The notes: generated by a model not told the origin, from the sequence alone. Shown: positions 12,749-25,753, counted from the stretch's first letter. The stretch is 64,000 nt of DNA from Trogon surrucura (GCA_020746105.1 CM036617.1:35555898-35619897), one strand, 5' to 3'. A program made the numbers and translations.

Positions 12749-12866
12749 TCCCCACGTGTTGCCTGATCTAGTTGAGAGGCGTCCCTGCCCATGACAGGGA
12801 GGTTGGATTAAATGATCTCTAAGGTCCCTTCCAGCCTAGGCCATTCTATAATTCTATGATTCTATA
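12749..12866 (+). mobile_element. SINE/CR1 tail without tRNA head
   Basis: This 118-bp segment matches the tail half of the SINE at 13411-13583 almost base for base in opposite orientation, from TCCCCACGTGTTGCCTGATC to the octamer repeats ATTCTATAATTCTATG. It has no tRNA-like head: similarity begins within a few bases of the head/tail junction of the full SINE. It is therefore either a SINE truncated at that junction or a copy of the CR1 subfamily that supplied the tail. Confidence 0.85.
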
Positions 12867-13410
12867 TATAATGTCTACTGACTATATAATAACCAGGGAA
12901 TCTTCTGAATTTATAATCATGGAAATATACATCTTCTGTAGGTTAGAAAAAAAAAAATCCGTTTTATTAGAGCAAACAGAGGCAAAGAAATGTCCTCATC
13001 CTGTCCCAAAAGCATTATTTTTTGTCATTAGAGATCTGGTTCACTATAAAAGCCAGAGCATTAAGATTCCTACAGCTGAGGCACATTTGCTTTATCTTCC
13101 ATCTTACACTCCTGATGGTATCCTAGATGGTAGTGATTGAAGTTGTCTACTTATTAGATATGACATCTTCCACTGATGAGAGTGTTTGTAATTCTAAGCA
13201 AAGAGCAGATGCTAAGATGAAATGTCTTTAATTTTCTAACCACGGAGTTGTTGCTTTGGTACACTACTGAGACAGTGGTCCTGTGATCATTTAATACCAG
13301 CTCTACATGGTTGCATGCCATGTCGGCAGTACAAATTTGATCAAAATCAGGCAAGAACATGTAATTCCATTTTGGATGGTCTAGCCAGAGTACACAGCAC
13401 AGGATTTCAT

Positions 13411-13583
13411 CATAGAATCATAGAATGGCCTAGGCTGGAAGGGACCTTAGAGATCATTTAATCCAACCTCCCTGTCATGAGCAGGGACGCCTCTCAACTA
13501 GATCAGGCAACACATGGGGACCGAACGGAAATCGAACCCACAACCTTTGGTATTTCAGCACCATGCTCTAACTGAGTGAGCAC
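13411..13583 (-). mobile_element. tRNA-Ile-headed SINE with CR1 tail (TguSINE1-like)
   Basis: Read on the - strand, bases 13583-13514 resemble tRNA-Ile: a GTTAGAGCATGGTGCT block as in the D arm and anticodon stem, then a B-box-like GGGTTCGATTTCC and a final CGGTCC. Bases 13513-13411 are a CR1-type tail (GGTTGGATTAAATGATCTCTAAGGTCCCTTCC) ending in two perfect ATTCTATG units. A tRNA-derived head with internal polymerase III promoter boxes plus a LINE 3' end is the standard SINE plan, with the LINE machinery acting in trans. The first few tRNA bases and part of the A box are altered or lost, so it is probably slightly 5'-truncated. It is not a working tRNA gene: the acceptor stem is missing and the anticodon loop is disrupted. 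The name TguSINE1 is from memory of the passerine element and not from a database match. Confidence 0.85.
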
Positions 13584-16500
13584 ATTCATTAATTTTATGT
13601 TGATCTTATGCTGGCTGCAGGAAGATAACATGAAAGTTAAGAGTGGCCTAGACAGAGAATACTTGCTCTACATTAAAACCACAAGGACAAAATTATCTCT
13701 TCAATATATTGTTAAGAAATCAGAAACAGTGGAATGATTTTGTACCATGATATTGCCTTCTTAGGATTATAGTGGCTTTGAGATCTGACACTAAGTGCCC
13801 CAAAGAAGAGATTCACTGTTTTGTCAAACCATGGTTTAACTAAGAGTTAAAACAGAGACAGCGAAGGGTAATCTCATTGTGCCTGCTCTCCAACCACAAA
13901 TGCTAGTACTGCCAAGCCCTGGGATACCTTTGAAATTGCCAGTGATTCCTGAAAAGAAAAGAAACAAGCAAACGAAAATCTCTAGCCAAAACAGGAACAC
14001 TTTCAGGAAAACAACCGGAGGTAGGGACGGTTTACTTTGAACTTCCTGTTTCAAAGTCAAGTTGTGTCTCTTTAGATGCAAACCATTATTTGGAAGAGGT
14101 TAGATTCCCTCATGTTTGGCCTACATTGAGCTTTGGGTTTGGGCTGGGCATGCCCGTTAATTGTAGTAGTCATAGTAAATGAATGATCTGCAGGAATTAA
14201 TAACTTCTTTGTCAACTGGCTGAGCAGTTTTAGAAACCATAAAGGTGAGTTGGTTGGGCCACAATGTTTTATTATTTTTCAAAGCGAGAAGGAGGCACGC
14301 TGACAAAGACACACTTTGAAATTAACTTGGGAGGGAATATTCCATAAAGTGCAGCAATCTAGGCATCAGTGTTGTCAGTACAGGAATGAATTCTGGTAGA
14401 CCAATTTTTAAGGAATGCCTTGGAGAATCTGGAATTACAATTTCAGAATTTACAATGGAAGTAGCATGAGAAACAAAGACTTCAATAAGCTGGACAGATA
14501 GAGAGTACACTCTTTGTGGTGGAAACCAGGAATGAGACCACTGATCTTCATGGTAGTAGATGAACTTGCATCTGTGAAAGCTAGATCAGGTTCTAGCTCA
14601 TTACATTTTGAAAATGAATTTTAAAAAAATGTTTCAGGGCATGGAACAGTCCCAGACAGGGTAATGTCACCTTATGATCTGCTGAATTTGACATAGGTTT
14701 TATTATGTGAATCCACAATGGCGCAAGTCTTTATGAAGAGGCATTGATCTCCCATGTAGCTAAAACAGTTGCTTGCCAAGTCCCCAAAGCCCCAAATTCA
14801 CGTTCCTGGGTAGTTTTTGGGGTATCATTTTGAAGACCTCTGAAAGCGCCACTTAATAAAAATACACAGTAAGTCTGATGGTCTTGTTCTTCTTTTACTA
14901 GGAGATCCAAGGACTCCCATTCTCATGTAGTTTCAGAATGCAGAGTCCTTCGTACAGCACGTAGGATGCATCTTGCCTTTTGGGGGCTTATTTTCACCCC
15001 ACATTGAGAAAATATGCAGCTAAAAATACTTTAGGATGCTTTCCAGGGAACACCACCCATGTGTCCCTCGAGACACTCTTCTTTAACATTCTTTAACCCA
15101 CACGGTATTCAGTGTTTCCAGTGACAGACTGTCTCCATAAACTGCGTAAATTCCTAATACAAACTGTGCATTGCATACTGTGGAATCATTGCCTTAAAAG
15201 AATGTTGAGGCTATGAAAGGGAGCAGTCATAGAAGTAAGAAATGCCAAAGTTAAGGCAGTCTGTGCGAACTCGATATGGTCGTGTTGTGCAAATGCCCGG
15301 TCTGAGCCAGTCTCTCATTAATGGCCTGTTTTTTCCTCCTGATTAATTCCAACTACAGGTACTTGCTGTTCACCAGATGAGAAACTACTTGGTATCTCTT
15401 TATATTCTTCATTTGTAGTAACTCTTCCTAATGGCTCGACATATTACCTTCTATTTCCCATTCATATGGACTGAAAGAAGAGAAATCGGTCAGCATGAGA
15501 GTGGCTTAGGTGATGAACCATGTTGACTCTGGTCCTCTCTGCATACCTCCTCTCTTTGGTGTGGCAAAGCTATGTTTGGATCTTCATAGGAGAGGCAAAA
15601 TAACTCATTAATATTTCAAGGAATTTCCCTGCTACATTTCCAAACACCTCTTTTCAAAAAAAACAAGCCTTGGTAGCCCTAAGAGTGAAAAGTATTATGC
15701 AAGCTGAGCCTAGTGATGCTACCAGCTCTTTTTCAGCCTCACATAACATCACTGTCACAACTCTCATAGCAAGGAAAGGTTGATCCATACCTCAGCAGTG
15801 TTTGTTGATGAGCCATACACCTTTGTGCTACCGGCTGGAGTTACCTTCTTGGGAAAAGTACAAAATCCTGTTTCCCGATGCACTGAAGCTCTTCAGCGCG
15901 TGTCCCTCCTTCCACCATCCTTCTTCATTTCAGAGAACCAAATCCTATAGCATCAGTCCCAGGGAGAAGCAGACTTTCATACAAATGCCAGGTCTGTGTT
16001 TTTAAAATAAGTAGGTACCTATCAGTACCAGGGTCTAGAAAAAAATCCCACCACCCAAACCCTTTGAACAGGGATAAAAATACGTTGTTTGAGAAATGTT
16101 GGAAAATCAGATGGCTGAAGGAACGCAAAGCATTGCTGCTGCTTTTAATGGTGCAATGGCTAATGTTTCCAAGTATTTGGGATTCATCAACTCATCTGGG
16201 TGTATAAAATAGAACTTGTAGGATTTGACTTCTTAAAACTGCACAAATAGACTCTTCGGCATTCACTTTTAACAAAAGATTCAGGGACAAATAGGACACT
16301 GACATGCAGAACTTTGCAGAGCCTCCTTTACCGTCAAAACAGGTAAAAAAATCCACTGCTAGGCTAATGGGCGGAAAAAATAGCACCACAGATCCAAGCA
16401 GCCCTATGGCACTCTGCTCCTGTTGCAGAAATCTTTCTGTTTGGCCTCTGGAAGGGAGCCCTTACTCACATTTTCCAGGAGAGGGTGAAGAAGACAGGCC

Positions 16501-16612
16501 CTATCAGACTTTTCTAAGTCTGGTGCCTTTGAGAGAGGGGAGGCTTTTTGGAGCAGGGAAGGAGAGTTGCCAGCTTTGCCTTGAGTCAGTGCTTTCTACC
16601 TAATGTTACAGA
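13584..16612. other. Intergenic, no gene recognised
   Basis: Ordinary AT-rich DNA. I see no exon with splice sites and protein similarity, no RNA gene and no named repeat in these 3 kb. Confidence 0.55.
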
Positions 16613-17705
16613 ATGGGTCTTCATAGAATCATGGGTCTTCATAGAATCAGTTCAGGATGGAAAAGACCCTTGGGATCACCAAGTCCAACCATTAACCCTA
16701 CACTACAACCATTAACCCTACACTACAAGTTCACCCATAAACCATATCACCCAACAGCACATCTAAGTGACGCTTAAACACATCCAGGGATGGTGACTCA
16801 ACCACCTCCCTAGGCAGTCTGTTCCAGTGTCTGACCACTCTTTCCGTGAAGAATTTCTTCCTAATGTCCAGTCTAAACTTGCCCTGTTGCAACTTGAAAC
16901 CATTCCCCCTGGTTCTGTCCCTAATTAGCTGTGAGAAGAGACCAGCACCAACCTCTCTACAATCTCCTTTCAAGTAATTGTAGGGCATGATGAGGTCCCC
17001 CCTCAGCCTTCTCTTCCTTAAACTGAACAGTCCCAGCTCCCTCAGTCGCTCCTCATAAGATTTATTCTCCAGGCCCTTCATCAATTTTGTCACCCTCTTC
17101 TGCACTCACTCTAACACCTCGATATCTCTCCTATACTGAGGCGCCCAAAACTGAACACAATACTCAAGGTGCGGCCTCACCAGTGCTGAGTACAGGGGGA
17201 CACTCACCTCCCTACTTCTGCTGGTCACACAATTTCTAATACAGGCCAGGATGCTGTTGGCCTTCTTGGCCACCTGGGCACACTGCTGGCTCATATTCAG
17301 CCGGCTGTCGATCAGAACGCCCAGGTCCTTTTTCGCCAGGCAGCCTTCCAGCCACCCTTCCCCAAGCCTGTAGCGTTGCATGGGGTTGTCGTGACCAAAA
17401 TGCAGGACCCTACACTTGGCTCTGTTGAAATGTAGTTGACCTGGGCCCATCGATCCAGCCTGTCCAGGTCTCTCTGTAGAGCCTTTCTACCCTCCAGCAG
17501 ACCGACACTCCCTCCCAGCTTAGTGTCATCTGCAAACTTGCTGAGAATGCACTCAATCCCCTCATCTAGATCATTGATGAAGATGTTAAACAGGAGTGGC
17601 CCCAGCACTGAGCCCTGAGGGACACCACTCGTGACTTGCCGTCAACTGGATTTAACTCCGTTGACCACAACTCTTTGAGCCCGGCCATCCAGCCAGTGTT
17701 TTATT
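16613..17705 (-). mobile_element. CR1 LINE, 1.1 kb, with the ORF2 C-terminal half
   Basis: The - strand encodes the reverse transcriptase from motif C onward: [13 protein letters not shown] and FADDTKLGG (17608-17312 frame), then [36 protein letters not shown]-like residues, and [19 protein letters not shown], followed by the terminal block [25 protein letters not shown]. The frame is interrupted by a TGA at 17108-17106 in the LERVQKR segment and by a frame change near 17450. The 3' end is of the TTGGACTCGATGATCCCAAGGGTC type, shared with the copy at 62928-63823. The tail contains two small tandem duplications (18 bp at 16613-16648 and 20 bp at 16687-16726). The element is inactive. Confidence 0.94.
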
Positions 17706-18127
17706 TTTTTTTTACTGTTTTACTAAGCTGGTTGTTTACTATGACATCAAACACATTGCTTACCTTCATTTTACTATCTCAGATAAAACTCCTTTGAAAT
17801 GGACCTGTTTAAAAAGGTTACCCACATCTGTCTATAGCTTCTACTTTCTCAGGGAGCCTTATTAATCTGCAGTTACAGGAATAAGAGTGGCTCCCTCCGA
17901 GATCGCGGGGTAAAAGCATGCAGAGCCTGCCTAGTGCTGATATCAGTTTTACACGTCGAATTGTTGAAGCTGAGGGAGCTACAGCTGCCAAAAAAAGGGA
18001 ACGTTTTTAAATTAAGGCATCACATGGACCCAGGAAAACCCTTGTTTAGCAAATTAAATGAGGAAAAACAGCAAAAGAGAGGCACTTCATTACTGATTTT
18101 ATCAGCTAGCTTCCCCTCTACGGTGCA
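17706..18127. other. Intergenic, no gene recognised
   Basis: Spacer of about 420 bp between two CR1 copies on the same strand. Nothing further is recognised in it. Confidence 0.5.
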
Positions 18128-18317
18128 TCATAGAATCACAGAATGTTTGGGGTTGGAAGGGACCTCTAGAGATCATCTAGTCCAGCCCCCCTGCCAGAGC
18201 AGGATCACCCAGGCAGGTCACACAGGAACGCATCCAGGCGAGTTCTGAAAGTCTCCAGAGAAGGAGACTCCACAACCTCTCTGGGCAGCCTGTTCCAGTC
18301 CTCTGTCACCCTCACAT
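18128..18317 (-). mobile_element. CR1 LINE 3' end fragment
   Basis: This short CR1 3' end reads on the - strand as [34 protein letters not shown] and then the signature GGACTAGATGATCTCTAGAGGTCCC and an ATTCTGTGATTCTATG tail. It is truncated about 190 bp from its 3' end and has no coding capacity. Confidence 0.93.
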
Positions 18318-21300
18318 CAAGCTTCCTTTTTCTTTTCTTTATTGACTCTGCTGCTGAGTGTAGAAGGGAGGAGAAGCCTAAGACCTCAGTAGTCCGTTCA
18401 AAGCTGTTTTGTGCCATGAGTGTGCATGGGAAGACCGGTCCCATCATACCAACTCCTGTTCTGCCATCAGACAGGCAGACTTCAGCAATCTTCACCTTCT
18501 GTACTTGGGCAGAGTGGCATCTCCTTTCATGTTTCCTCCTGCTTCCATGTAGCGCATGGTTTTGAATTCTCCAGGGCAAAGCCAATGCCTGAGTTGGTGA
18601 GAGCTATCACAGGAGACGGGACTACAATGTAAAAGGGGTCAAGGCATGCAGTTACCCAGCTATATTTATCCCTTATGGGAAGGGAAGTAATGAGGAGAGG
18701 TATGTCAGTGAAACTGAGCAGCAGGAAGGAGGTGACGTTGCAAAGGAGTGAAAATGCAAATGAGAATCTAGCAAGTCTAGTTATAGGGAGGATGGGAGCT
18801 GAGCGGAGGAGGAGCGTACATATCCAACGATCCCCGCGCTGTCTATACATACGGCACCGTTGGTGTTGTGCTCTTCGTGCCTCTGCACAGCCTCCCCATC
18901 AGCAAATAAGTGAAAAGAGTATATAGGTTTCTTTTTCACATAGAGCTTTCTAATTCACTCAGCCATACCGATTCCTTTCCACTTCAAGTAAGCAAGTGAG
19001 TAGAAGAAGGCAAAAATAAATTAGAAAGTAAGAAAGACACACTCTTTCACACTCTCACAATCAGACTGAATGTATCATTTCTGCAGCTCCATGGAAGGCA
19101 ACGAAGCTGAAATTAGTTCTTCATGCACGGATTACAGTATTGCACAGTGATTTTTAGGCATCCATAAAATGCAGTATAAATAGCTCACGCTCAGTCCTAA
19201 GGGTGAGGTGTTTCATTTGTTTACTTCTGTTAGATCATGGTTATTCTGCGAGTTCAAGGAAATACCTGATTGAAGATTTTAGTAGAAAGGAGTAAATTAT
19301 TTCGAAAAAGTGGTGGAAAAGAGTCTCAGAGAGATAAAATGGAAATTAGAAGTACCTCCATTTGAAAAAAAATGGAAAAAATAGTTCAGAAAAATACAGT
19401 AGAGGTGTGTAAGCCCAGAAACTACAAGAAAAACAAGCAAAGTTGTTATACCCATTTTTATTTGTTCAAGACAGTAAAAAATTAGAGACATGAAAGGCAG
19501 CAGAGGCATCATGCCAGACAACTTTCTGATGGATAATGCTCAATCTCATCACGTTATTTTGTGTTCTTTCTATGCCTAGCATCCATCCATTAGGTTTTGC
19601 TCTACGTCACATCCACATCTTGAACACAACCTCAGATGGAGTCAGTTCTTAGATTTGCTTCCTGAAGGAGTAAAAAATTCAGTGAGGTGGATAAGAATTG
19701 GAAGTCAGTAACATTTAATATGGAACAGACTCCAAATTCAGCTCGTTGCACAGAAAATAATCAAAACAAAAAAACTGGGGAAAAAAAAGGATTAGCAGGA
19801 TAGAAATATAAACGTTGAACACAATAATAACTGATTTAAATTAAAGGCAAATACATAAAGATGGTAAACCTTTCAGTCACAATCTGTTGCGTTAGTGCAC
19901 AGATGCACTGACTAGCAATTCTGGTTGTTTCTGGTTCTTACAGAATAAATGTCACTTTGTGTCCCCTGACTGCGTCTGAAGTCAATAAATCCATCTGCTG
20001 CCTTTCATGCATGCAGAATGCATTTCCATCCCCTCCAAGACATGTTCGATGGTCAGCTTGACATAACTAAATGGCCTGCATGACACATTCAGATCCTTGA
20101 GTTTAAGCCATTAATTTAAGCATACATACTGCATTCTGTCTCAGGTAAAGGAGGACAGGGGAGCACGAATAGCAGTAGTCCTAAGGCTCACCCCTTGCCA
20201 TTATAGGTTGTCAAATGTAGTGTCAATCTATTTGACAAACCAAATACAGATAACAGCTCATTTCAACAAGTGCAGTCTATTTTAATTTCTTTTTGTAAAA
20301 ACCTCTCTCAGTGTTCTTGGTATGGTCTCTGTAGACTGAGGGGACTGTGAAGAATAATGCATATCTTCCATTAAATGAATATTACACTTTTATTCAATGG
20401 CAAGACTTTAACGTGTCAAAACTCATCATCTTCATGCTGCACAATAAACTACTGCTTAATGCAACACAGTACTATGTTGTCACCTAGGAGGAAGATTCCA
20501 CATAAACCATTTTGGACCATCTGTTGCTTTGCCTAAGAAAGTTTTCCCCTTAGAAGATAACCTCTGTGAGATGTCAGTTAACATCTTGTTTGGAGAAAGT
20601 CTGAATAAACCACTTGCATTAAACCAGTCTTCACATAACTATGTTATTTTTCTATTTTTTTTTCCCATCTACATATTTCTTTTGACCCAAAGTGTATTTT
20701 CTCCTTTTTTTTTCAGAGAAGCTTGTATCTCATTCCATTTTGGGGAGAAATGCAAGCCAACCAGCTGCCAATAAAGATTGTCCCATCTTATTAAAGACTA
20801 AAACTAAACAGAATTAGTGGTCTTTAACTTTGCTCCCACAAATATTATGGCTGCTTTTCATCAATGCATGGTGACATGATTTCTTGCTTAAAATAGCACC
20901 ATTGCTAAGGTACCCATACCGCCCCACTCCTGACTTGCTGAATCCATAATTAAAGTTTTATATCAGGTTATTTGGCATAGAAGTAGGATGAAAACTCTTT
21001 GGAAGCTAGAATGTTTTTAAGGGAAAAACTGCTTTTCTCAATCAGAAGAATAAAAGCTATCTAGATATATTTGTGTTGCATGACTGAAGTTTAGTCTCTT
21101 TGTTCACATTTTTACACCCCACAAGGAACTGTGGATCTCAAGGGAAAGAAGAGAGGAAGAGACTGCAGCCTATTATTCACCTGGATGTTACAAAAATATC
21201 TTTCATGTGTCAAGTGGTAGGATGTAGGTGGTATAATTTGGCATTACTGTGCATTACTACTCGTCTGTCACCCCACTTCTTAAAACATTCCTTGCCATTG

Positions 21301-24300
21301 GTATAGTGTCTACATGCTGAGTGACCGCACTTTTTACTTTGCTGAAAAAAACCACGCAGATTTCAAAATACTAGAAACTGCTCAGAATAGGACTGACTAA
21401 TCTTTGCTAAAATTTATGCACCTGTGTATAAATATACATATAAAACATTATTTCCAATTTTTTATTTTATACCCATTTATACAAAGAGACCTTTCTATTT
21501 TACAGTTTATTTTATTAACCAAAAGAAGGATTTTGCACATCTTGTGGCAAGGATTTGAAGCAAACCCATGCAGTAACATGGAACTGAATTGTGAGGTTTA
21601 AATTAGATTGTTAGCAGAGTTGACTGGTTTACAATCTACTTGTTTTACAATCTATTAGGCAAAAAGCTTTCACAGCATTTTGCCTTTCCATGAACGATGT
21701 AGCATTGTGGGCTCTGGTTACTTGCACAATTGATCAAAACTTCACCTCGGCTGTAAATGCAATGCTGGGAAGAAATTAAGACATGGGAACATGAAGGAGA
21801 AAGCTAATTTGAATAGAAAAATACTAATGATTAAAATCATGAGTAGGCAGGTAGTTTTAGTTATCCTAAGTACAGGACAAAGGACATACATGACAGTGTG
21901 AAGTTAGGTGGCATTTAAAGAAGAGGTGTTAAGAGAATTTCAGAACCCTTACTCATCAACTCCTACTGAAAATGCCAGATACTAGTTATACAGAGGGTGA
22001 AGAATGTGTGGAATATTTTGTACAAGTACAAAATAAGATATGCAGGCATCATCCTCTTCTGGCAGTAGGGAAATGTTGAACTTGAGAAGGTCTAGGTTTC
22101 TTATCTGGGGCACACCTTACTGCTGGGAAAATACATAATGTTTTTTTTCTGAAACTATTTGATTGCACAGGACTAAAACCTGGTTTTTTTTTCCTACCTT
22201 ATAATAGTAACTGTGATTCAAAGAGACTGGATACATATACATTATATATTTAACTTGAATATTATCAGACTTACACAGATGAGGGATACAATTCTATTTC
22301 CATCTCTCATTCTATTTTGTTTCTAGTCAACAACATCTGGATTATTTTTTTTAAAATTTAACTAGTCTTCATCAGCAAAATCCATGAGAAACAGTTTTTC
22401 ACCCTGCACTGTAGACAGTCTTTCAGCAGGATGGCACAGAGATAAGAACCAGGTCAGTATGAATCAAATCTCCAACACTCTCGCACACTTCTGAGGAGAC
22501 TGCAATAGGAAAAAAGACACAGGGTAGGAGTAGTGTGGGATGCAGTCTTTAAGCCAAAAGCTCATAGAGTAAGTGTGGAGATTTTATAAGACATCTGATC
22601 TGTTACCTCTTGGCAAGGTAACTCAGAATTCAGAACAATCAACAATTAGGTTAATAACCAGTGACTTAAAAATCCACTAACTGAAAGGTGTTTCATTATC
22701 ATTAGAGGGTTGCTTCATTAGGTCCTAAAGGGATTTGCTCTTATTCTGCGGCATAATATTATCACCAGCAATTCCAAAGCAAACAAATGTACTATAATTG
22801 TAGCTGTTTCCAGATGATACAAAATTTGCAGGAATGGCAAATAATGCTGAATGCAGGTGACTGAGCCCCTCAAACACTTGATAAGCTAACTATGACAGTC
22901 TTAGGGGCAGCCACATACATACGAAAGCAGACTTTGAAAAACGAAGCAAAGCATCTGAGGTCATGGAAGCAAGAGACGAAACATATGCTCTCAGCCTGAT
23001 CCTCTTAGCATGGGTGGACACAATCTTTACCATGTAACAGGAAACTATTATCTCTGACTGGACACCATGAGTGTACAGTAAAGAGTCACAAAAAAAAGGG
23101 ATCAAAAGGTTACAAACGTCGTGAAACAATGTGAATAAATCGTTCCACTCTCTAAGTTAATCAGCCTCCATTTCTGATCACTGCAATTTCTTGCATGTTT
23201 CTCCTTTGGAAGACAGACTCCTCTGTAAGCAAGTCACTGTTTTGTGTAAGGCGAATTAGAAATTGCATTCAAGCTAAATCAAACTTCTGGTCAGGCAAGC
23301 TAAGAAGATTAAGCCTACTGTTTTATTTTATTGAAATGCCTATTTTTTAATTTCTTGATATCTCGGGGCTCCTGCTATATGCTCTTAGATTTTGTGGGAG
23401 GTAGGAAGGTTGAGGGGTTCTTTTCTGATATTTGTGTTTCGGCTTGCAGAAGGATCTCCTTGTGTCCTGAGCAAGGAGGAAAACTGTGACAAAAAGCTGG
23501 AGCCTACTGCTGAAAATATTACTTATTTCTGCTTATGTGTTTCTTTCCACTCTTATTAATCCAATTATTTTAGTGGGTGTGCTCTCAGACATGGTCTCAG
23601 ACATCTGACCTCAGACTACGGATTATTCTCTGACGGTTTATGCATAAATTTGACTTCATGCACTGCAAGTCCAGAAGACAAGATGCTCCTGCTGAGTAAC
23701 ACCAAGTCAATGTCAGAGCTCTTTGGGTCCAAACTTCCCATGGTCTCTCAGCAGAAACTAGAATGTAATTGCAAATATTGGTATTAACTTTAAAAAGCCT
23801 GCGGTATCTCATTGTGAGCTTTGCCCATTCTGTGAAGATGAATTAGGAAATTTTTCTTGGTTTGGGGGGTTTTGTTTGTGTTTTTTTGTTGTTTTGTTTT
23901 TTTCCCCCAAACCAAGCACTGAAGGCAAAACTCAGTCTTTGAGGAACCCAAAGCATGGAGTTGATTTTGCCTGCTCTGAAACTGAAAGAACTTCGGTGCA
24001 CGGACACAAAGCATTGTCAGCTCAGAGCTCATCTGCAGGATCCTCTCTCCTTTTTAACTCTACTTAATTCTGTGGCTGAAACAGGGACAACAGAGTCTAT
24101 TTTTGGGTTTAAATGCAATTTATTAGGTAATTATTGCTCGGTAAACAAGTTTACGTGGGATACAATAATACAGAATTTCAACCTCGCTTTAAAATTTGTC
24201 TTACAAATCAGTGTCATGTTGCTACTGGTTTAAGATCAGTGCCGTCAAAAAATTAACAAAATACAGGAAATATGTCCTTCTTTTTCAGGAAATGCTTGTA

Positions 24301-25669
24301 TCATTGAGTCAGTAAAACTGTTTCAGCTTAAGAGAATCAGATTAAAATCCTGTCTAACATAACAGCAATAAATATTGCTGGTATATTAAGTGTTTGCTTA
24401 AATTCAGAAGCTAGCAGATGAACTTACTCTGTTAAGGTTTTCTCTTCCTGTATGTAACATGATATAATAGCTTGATGAAGCATTTCCAATTAAAACATTT
24501 CTGAAAATACTTTCAGGAAATGCACTTTCTGTATGATACACTGTTTTTGGGTCTTGTGCAATATTGCATATAATATTTGGTATCTTCATTACATACTCAT
24601 TGATAGTTGAAGGGCAGGAAACAAAGCATTTTTTTTTTAAACTGGGACAATGCCACTTTATTTTCACCAATAGAATTTATGTTGTTTGGTTTTGAATCCA
24701 AACCCATTTTATTTTCATTATAAATTTATTTAAATTTAAGTGAAATTATGTAGTATCGCTAAACTGATGAAACTTCTGATCATAACCCTATATCTCAAAT
24801 TTTCCTCTCTTTTCCTGTCTTGTAAGTGGAGACAGATTATAAGACAGAGCCTGGAGTCCTCATGACAACTCAGCTTTGCTGAATGGAAGAGGTTAATGGG
24901 AATGTCACACTTTTAGTTCTCATCATTCTGCCCACAAGCTATTTACTCTAACTGCTCTCCTACTTTGTCCTTCTTGCCGTGGTCTAAAAAGATGATTCTG
25001 GTCCCACTTCCCACTGCCAACATTCAGCTCACTTATCGCTAGAAAACCAGAAGAAAAAGAAATAAAGGACAATGATGCCAGATCTATGGCAGCCACTTTC
25101 TGGTGATGGGTGCAACCACTTTTATTGCCCCAGCAGGTCTTTTTCAGGCCTAAAATGTAACATTTCATGTCCTTCTCTTGCTTTGTAGAACCTCAGCAGT
25201 AAATTTCCAAACATTATTTCCCATTTGCACCTGCCTGTCATTTTGCCTCTCTCTTCCAGTTTATTTCACATATTCTGACACGATCCAAGAAAACAACAGA
25301 TGGCAACTTCATCCAAGTGGGTGTTATCCATGAGGGACTGCAAAACAAGAGCTTGTTTTCCAGTAACTTCCTGCCTTTCAGGTTAAAAGTTTCACAACCC
25401 GCTGCAATTCTCTAATGTCAGTCTCAAAAATAAGTTACGGTAAGAGTGGTTGGCTTAGGCAGGGAAAGATCTGCTGTTGACTTCAGTGAGCTGGGACTGA
25501 GACCTGCCCTCAAACAACATTTTGAATCTAACCTCTATTGACTAGATTTAGATGTGGGATTTCTAAAGTGCAAGGCACGACTGGCAAAGATAACACAGTC
25601 TAGAAGGAGAAATAGAAGTAGTATAAAGAAAAGTAGGAGAATGAGAAGTTGGGTGGTTATGTAGAAACA
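18318..25669. other. Long intergenic stretch, no gene recognised
   Basis: About 7.3 kb of AT-rich DNA with no coding exon, RNA gene or named interspersed repeat that I can support. T-rich runs occur (for example 23880-23905). Conserved non-coding elements may be present, but single-sequence reading cannot show them. Confidence 0.5.
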
Positions 25670-25753
25670 TCAGGGAGGTTGGACAAGATGACCTTTAAAG
25701 GTCCCTTCCAGTCCAATGCACTCTATGACTCTATGAGTCTGTGAGTCTGTGAT
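25670..25753 (+). mobile_element. CR1 tail fragment
   Basis: A very short CR1 3' end: GGTTGGACAAGATGACCTTTAAAGGTCCCTTCC followed by degraded octamers (CTCTATGA, CTCTATGAG, TCTGTGAG). The diverged tail units suggest an old insertion. Confidence 0.82.

Noticed and set aside
13514-13583. Possible functional tRNA-Ile gene
   Set aside because: The acceptor stem and anticodon loop are not intact, and it is joined directly to a CR1 tail. It is a SINE head.
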